Shown here: piece by piece, positions 59,850 through 64,000 of the stretch
Position numbering within the stretch: the first letter of the stretch is position 1
Layout of the letters: the number at the start of each line of letters is the position of its first letter
Assembly: GCF_027568395.1 (NCBI RefSeq)
Contig: NZ_JANKZL010000001.1
Location: 372,001 to 436,000, forward strand
Direction: 5' to 3'
Length of the DNA: 64,000 nucleotides
Source of the DNA: Aminobacter sp. HY435
GTDB lineage: Bacteria; Pseudomonadota; Alphaproteobacteria; Rhizobiales; Rhizobiaceae
Notes under the pieces: generated by a model
The model's database searches: none
Told to the model about the DNA's origin: nothing
What the model saw: only the letters and a program-made list of their open reading frames with translations
Position numbers and translations under genes: made by a program

Positions 59850-60526
59850 TGACACTTCCCTTTTCCGATCGAGGTTTTGGCGCCTTCATGTTCGACATGG
59901 ACGGCACCATCCTGAGCTCGATCGCCGCCACAGAACGCGTCTGGACCGCCTGGGCGATCAAGCACGGCCTCGACGTGGAATCTTTCCTGCCGACCATCCA
60001 TGGCGTGCGGGCATATGAGACCATCAGCAGGCTGAACCTGCCTGGTATCGACCTGATGACCGAAATCGAGGAGCTGACCCAGGCCGAGCTCAACGACGTC
60101 GAAGGCATCGAGCAGATCCATGGCGCAGCACAGTTCCTCAACGCCCTGCCTGTCGAACGCTGGGCGATCGTGACGTCGGCCCCGCGCAAACTGGCAATCC
60201 GCCGGCTGGAAGCGGCAGGCCTGCCGATCCCCAACCTGATGGTCACCGGCGAAGACGTCGCCAACGGCAAGCCTGCGCCGGACTGCTTCCTGCTCGGCGC
60301 CCAGCGGCTTGGCCACAAGCCGGAGGATTGCCTTGTCTTCGAGGATGCGCCGGCCGGCATTCGAGCTGCCGAAGCGGCAGGCGCGCATGTGCTGGTCATC
60401 ACCGCCACGCACAATCATGCGGGCGACACCCCGCATCCCTCCATCGCCGGCTATGGTTCCTTGACGTCTCGGCTCGACAGCGCCAGCAGGCTGACGCTTG
60501 CTGCTTTGCAGGATGCGGGAGCCTGA
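59849..60526 (+). CDS. HAD-superfamily hydrolase
   Basis: This 225-residue phosphatase-type HAD has motif I FMFDMDGT (Asp nucleophile near 16), motif II IVTSAPR, motif III Lys in ANGKPAPD and motif IV VFEDAPAGI. It is of the beta-phosphoglucomutase/phosphoglycolate type with a helical cap. The substrate is probably a small phospho-compound and cannot be named. It shares one base with the DMGDH stop and is followed one base later by the aminotransferase gene, so it belongs to the same operon. Confidence 0.88.
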   Translation: MTLPFSDRGFGAFMFDMDGTILSSIAATERVWTAWAIKHGLDVESFLPTIHGVRAYETISRLNLPGIDLMTEIEELTQAELNDVEGIEQIHGAAQFLNALPVERWAIVTSAPRKLAIRRLEAAGLPIPNLMVTGEDVANGKPAPDCFLLGAQRLGHKPEDCLVFEDAPAGIRAAEAAGAHVLVITATHNHAGDTPHPSIAGYGSLTSRLDSASRLTLAALQDAGA

Positions 60527-60527
60527 G

Positions 60528-61709
60528 ATGCCGAAACCATCCTCCCGCATCTCCGGTATCGTCCCCTCGGGCAAGGACGGCTGGGAAGTCCATTTCGCCG
60601 CCATGACGCGCAAGCAGGCCGGCGATGACATCATCATGCTCTCGGTCGGCGACCACGACTTCGACACGCCGTCGGAGACGGTCGAGGCCTGCGTCGACGC
60701 TGTTCGCTCGGGCTACCACCACTACACACAGCTGCCCGGACTGCCGCGCCTGCGCGCCGCCATGGCCAGGATCTCGACACGCTGCACCGGCGTCGACACC
60801 GCACTTTCCGAAATCATCGCCACGCCGGGCGGCCAGGCAGCGCTCTACGCCGCGGTCCAGGCAACGCATGATCCGGGCGACCACGCCGTGGTGGTGGCGC
60901 CCTATTACGCCACCTACCCCGGCACCTTCCGTGCCGCCGGCGCCAGCTACACGGTCGTCGAGGCCCATGCCGCCGACGGCTTCCAGCCACGTGCCTCGGA
61001 GATCGAGAAGGCGCTGAAGCCCAACACGCGCTCGATCCTGATCAACACCCCCAACAACCCGACCGGCGCGGTCTATTCGCGCAAGTGCCTGGCAGACATC
61101 GCCGAGCTCTGCGTCCGCCGCGATCTGTGGCTGCTCTCCGACGAGGTCTACTGGACGCTCGGCGGTGGCGAGCATGTGTCGCCGCGGGCCCTGCCCGGCA
61201 TGGCCGAGCGCACGCTTGTCATCAACTCGATGTCCAAAAGCCACGGCATGACCGGCTGGCGTATCGGCTGGCTCACCGCACCAGCCGATCTCGTGTCGCT
61301 GATCATCAACCTCAACCTCGTCACCACCTACGGCCTGACCGACTTCGTCAGCCGCGCGGCGATCGAGGCGCTGGAAAACGACTTCGGCGTCGAGCAGATC
61401 GCTGCCACCTATGCCGGCCGCCGCACCCTGTTCATCGACCAGATGCGCGGCCTGAACAACGTCACCGTGCGTGGTTCGGAAGGCGGCATGTATGTCATGC
61501 TCGACGTCAGCGCCATCGAGCCCGATTGCGAGAAGTTCGCCTGGGATCTGCTCCAACGCGAGAAGGTCGCCGTCATGCCCGGTGCCAGCTTTGGCGACGC
61601 CGCCGCCGGCCATATCCGCATCAGCCTTTGCCAGCCCGACGACGTGCTGCGGGAGGCCGCCGGCCGCCTGAGGCGCTTCGCCAACAGCTACGAGAGAACA
61701 GCCGCATGA
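60528..61709 (+). CDS. Class I/II pyridoxal-phosphate aminotransferase
   Basis: This 393-residue fold-type I enzyme has TPGGQAALYAAV, NTPNNPTGAVY, SDEVYWTL and the Schiff-base Lys in SMSKSHGMTGWRIGW, with the substrate-carboxylate Arg near the C-terminus (HIRISL). Its closest look is to aspartate/aromatic-type aminotransferases. In an N-methyl amine operon it could deaminate the demethylated amino acid. The start is one base after the HAD stop. Its own stop overlaps the next DMGDH start by four bases (ATGA). Confidence 0.9.
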   Translation: MPKPSSRISGIVPSGKDGWEVHFAAMTRKQAGDDIIMLSVGDHDFDTPSETVEACVDAVRSGYHHYTQLPGLPRLRAAMARISTRCTGVDTALSEIIATPGGQAALYAAVQATHDPGDHAVVVAPYYATYPGTFRAAGASYTVVEAHAADGFQPRASEIEKALKPNTRSILINTPNNPTGAVYSRKCLADIAELCVRRDLWLLSDEVYWTLGGGEHVSPRALPGMAERTLVINSMSKSHGMTGWRIGWLTAPADLVSLIINLNLVTTYGLTDFVSRAAIEALENDFGVEQIAATYAGRRTLFIDQMRGLNNVTVRGSEGGMYVMLDVSAIEPDCEKFAWDLLQREKVAVMPGASFGDAAAGHIRISLCQPDDVLREAAGRLRRFANSYERTAA

Positions 61710-64000
61710 CCGAAATCCCCGCCCGTGCCCGCGCCGTCATCATTGGCGGCGGCGTGTCTGGCTGCTCCGTCGCCTATCATCTGGCGAAGCTCGGCTGGAC
61801 TGACATTGTGCTTCTGGAGCGCAAGCAGCTCACATCAGGCACGACATGGCACGCGGCGGGGTTGATCGGGCAGTTGCGCGCCTCGCAGAACATGACGCGG
61901 CTGGCGAAATATTCGGCCGATCTCTACGTCAGGCTCGAGGAAGAGACGGGTGTCGCGACAGGCATGCGCCAGGTCGGTTCCATCACGGTCGCGCTGACCG
62001 AGGAGCGCAAGCACGAGATCTATCGCCAGGCCTCGCTCGCTCGCGCCTTCAATGTCGACGTGCGCGAGATTTCCCCCAACGAAGTCAAGCAGATGTACCC
62101 GCATCTCAATGTCTCCGACGTGGTCGGTGCCGTGCACCTGCCGCTCGACGGCCAGTGCGACCCTGCCAACATCGCCATGGCTTTGGCCAAGGGTGCCAGG
62201 CAGCGCGGCGCCAGGATCGTCGAGAACGTCAAGGTCACCAAGGTCCATACGAAGAATGGGCGAGTCTCCGGCGTGTCGTGGGCACAAGGCGGCGAACAGG
62301 GCACCATCGAGACGGACGTCGTCGTCAACTGCGCCGGCATGTGGGCGCGCGAGCTTGGCGCGCAGAACGGCGTCACCATCCCCTTGCACGCCTGCGAGCA
62401 TTTCTATCTCGTGACCGAAGCCATCCCCGGGCTCGGCCGCCTGCCGGTGCTGCGCGTGCCCGACGAGTGCGCCTACTACAAGGAAGACGCCGGCAAGATG
62501 ATGCTCGGCGCCTTCGAGCCGGTCTCCAAACCCTGGGGCATGGACGGCATCCCGGAGGAGTTCTGCTTCGACCAGTTGCCCGAGGACATGGACCATTTCG
62601 CGCCGATCCTCGAAATGGGCGTCAACCGCATGCCGATGCTGGAAACGGCCGGTATCCACACCTTCTTCAACGGCCCCGAGAGTTTCACCCCCGACGACCG
62701 CTACTATCTCGGCGAAGCGCCGGAGCTGGGCGGCTACTGGGTCGCTGCCGGCTACAATTCGATCGGTATCGTCTCGTCAGGCGGTGCCGGCATGGCACTG
62801 GCGCAGTGGATCCACGACGGCGAAGCGCCCTTCGACCTGTGGGAAGTCGATATCCGCCGCGCCCAGCCGTTCCAGAAGAACCGGCATTATCTCAAGGAGC
62901 GTGTCTCGGAGACGCTCGGCCTGCTCTATGCCGACCATTTCCCCTACCGCCAGATGGCGACTTCGCGGAACGTGCGCCGCTCGCCGCTGCACGAGCATCT
63001 GAAGGCGCGGGGCGCGGTGTTCGGCGAAGTCGCCGGCTGGGAGCGCGCCAACTGGTTTGCGAAAGAGGGCCAGGAACGCGAGTACAAATATTCCTGGAAG
63101 CGGCAGAACTGGTTCGACAACCAGTGCGAAGAGCACCTTGCCGTGCGCAATGGCGTCGGCCTGTTCGACATGACCTCCTTCGGCAAGATCCGCATCGAGG
63201 GTCGCGATGCGCTGGCTTACCTGCAGCGCCTCTGCGCCAACGACATGGATGTCGAGCCGGGCAAGATCGTCTACACCCAGATGCTCAACCGGCGCGGCGG
63301 CATCGAAAGCGACCTGACGGTGACGCGGCTTTCGCCGACGGCATACCTCGCCGTCGTGCCCGGCGCGACGCTACAGCGCGACCTCGCCTGGTTCCGCAGA
63401 CACCTCGGCGACGCGTTCGTCGTCATCACCGATGTCACCGCCGCAGAATCGGTGCTCTGCCTGATGGGGCCGCAGTCGCGGGACCTGATCCAGATGATCA
63501 GCCCCAACGATTTCTCCAATGACAAGAATCCGTTCGGCACCTGGCAGGAGATCGAAATCGGCATGGGCCTCGCCCGCGCCCATCGCGTCACCTATGTCGG
63601 CGAGCTCGGCTGGGAGCTCTATGTGTCGACAGACCAGGCGGCCCATGTCTTCGAGGCGGTCGAGCAAGCCGGCGCCGATCTCGGGTTGAAGCTCTGCGGC
63701 CTGCACACGCTCGATTCCTGCCGCATCGAAAAGGCTTTTCGGCACTTCGGCCACGACATCACCGACGAGGACCATGTGCTGGAAGCTGGGCTCGGCTTTG
63801 CGGTCAAGACCGGCAAGGGCGAATTCATCGGCCGCGACGCGGTGCTGCGCAAGCGTGACGCGGGCCTCGGCCGCCGGCTGGTTCAGTTCCGCCTCAACGA
63901 TCCCGAGCCATTGCTGTTCCACAACGAGGCCATAGTCCGCAACGGCAAGATTGTCGGCACCATCACATCAGGCAATTACGGCCACCATCTCGGCGGCGCC
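61706..64000 (+). CDS. Dimethylglycine dehydrogenase-like FAD/GcvT protein (3' end outside window)
   Basis: The frame opens at ATG 61706 (overlapping the aminotransferase stop) and remains open to the window edge: 765 codons of an expected 810-830. The N-terminal FAD domain has VIIGGGVSGCSVAYHLA and the flavin-linkage motif SGTTWHAAGLIG. The C-terminal GcvT domain has VTYVGELGWELYVS near 630 and GLHTLDSCRIEKAF near 665. It is the fourth protein of this architecture in the window, and close in motifs to the one at 57396, with which it shares an operon. Confidence 0.92.
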   Translation, partial: MTEIPARARAVIIGGGVSGCSVAYHLAKLGWTDIVLLERKQLTSGTTWHAAGLIGQLRASQNMTRLAKYSADLYVRLEEETGVATGMRQVGSITVALTEERKHEIYRQASLARAFNVDVREISPNEVKQMYPHLNVSDVVGAVHLPLDGQCDPANIAMALAKGARQRGARIVENVKVTKVHTKNGRVSGVSWAQGGEQGTIETDVVVNCAGMWARELGAQNGVTIPLHACEHFYLVTEAIPGLGRLPVLRVPDECAYYKEDAGKMMLGAFEPVSKPWGMDGIPEEFCFDQLPEDMDHFAPILEMGVNRMPMLETAGIHTFFNGPESFTPDDRYYLGEAPELGGYWVAAGYNSIGIVSSGGAGMALAQWIHDGEAPFDLWEVDIRRAQPFQKNRHYLKERVSETLGLLYADHFPYRQMATSRNVRRSPLHEHLKARGAVFGEVAGWERANWFAKEGQEREYKYSWKRQNWFDNQCEEHLAVRNGVGLFDMTSFGKIRIEGRDALAYLQRLCANDMDVEPGKIVYTQMLNRRGGIESDLTVTRLSPTAYLAVVPGATLQRDLAWFRRHLGDAFVVITDVTAAESVLCLMGPQSRDLIQMISPNDFSNDKNPFGTWQEIEIGMGLARAHRVTYVGELGWELYVSTDQAAHVFEAVEQAGADLGLKLCGLHTLDSCRIEKAFRHFGHDITDEDHVLEAGLGFAVKTGKGEFIGRDAVLRKRDAGLGRRLVQFRLNDPEPLLFHNEAIVRNGKIVGTITSGNYGHHLGGA

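Overview
The window looks like chromosome from a high-GC alphaproteobacterium of the Rhizobiales, most likely Phyllobacteriaceae (Mesorhizobium or Aminobacter type). The grounds are codon use, DUF1127 small proteins, two families of palindromic intergenic repeats of the kind seen in rhizobia, and several family combinations typical of that order. This placement rests on recognition, not on a database search. No rRNA, tRNA, insertion sequence, prophage or CRISPR array was seen.

The dominant theme is methylated-amine and one-carbon metabolism. Four dimethylglycine-dehydrogenase-like FAD/GcvT fusion proteins are present: one cut by the left edge, one at 36.2-38.7 kb, one at 57.4-59.8 kb and one cut by the right edge. 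A complete heterotetrameric sarcosine oxidase operon (soxBDAG) lies at 50.2-55.3 kb. Between 7 and 30 kb are the parts of a corrinoid methyl-transfer system, each on its own polypeptide: a homocysteine methyltransferase (7.0 kb), an MttB-family amine methyltransferase without an amber codon (18.9-20.4 kb), the cobalamin-binding protein (20.7 kb), DUF1638, a formyltransferase-fold protein, MetV-like and MetF proteins (24.9-26.6 kb), a methyl-THF:corrinoid methyltransferase (26.6 kb) and an ASKHA/2Fe-2S reactivase (27.9 kb). Together these cover every function of a B12-dependent methionine synthase and could also strip a methyl group from a betaine and hand it to homocysteine or folate. Two near-identical palindromes (ATAAAGA-N2-TCTTTAT core) precede the homocysteine and folate methyltransferase genes and suggest shared control by a methionine/SAM-cycle repressor.

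Layout: 0-6 kb, DMGDH end, a DddP-like M24 protein, BASS transporter, PhnD-like protein and fatty acid desaturase; 6-9.9 kb, XRE regulator, homocysteine methyltransferase, PadR regulator; 10-13.8 kb, ECF sigma factor with a vWA protein and a secreted HExxH protein; 13.9-18 kb, flavoprotein, frameshifted dienelactone hydrolase, CynX-like exporter with its FadR-type regulator; 18-30 kb, the C1/corrinoid island; 30-34.8 kb, four DUF1127 genes, LysR and GlxA/GbdR-type regulators; 34.8-38.7 kb, secreted proteins and a DMGDH; 39-47 kb, a polyprenyl-phospho-pentose (DPA-like) cluster; 47-50 kb, MscS channel; 50-56 kb, sox operon, RidA, nitroreductase; 56.6-64 kb, an XRE-cupin regulator followed by a tightly overlapping DMGDH-HAD-aminotransferase-DMGDH operon.

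The genes fit a cascade from betaine to dimethylglycine to sarcosine to glycine. The first methyl leaves through corrinoid or homocysteine chemistry. The later methyls are oxidised by flavoproteins that pass formaldehyde to THF. MetF/MetV link methyl-THF and methylene-THF.
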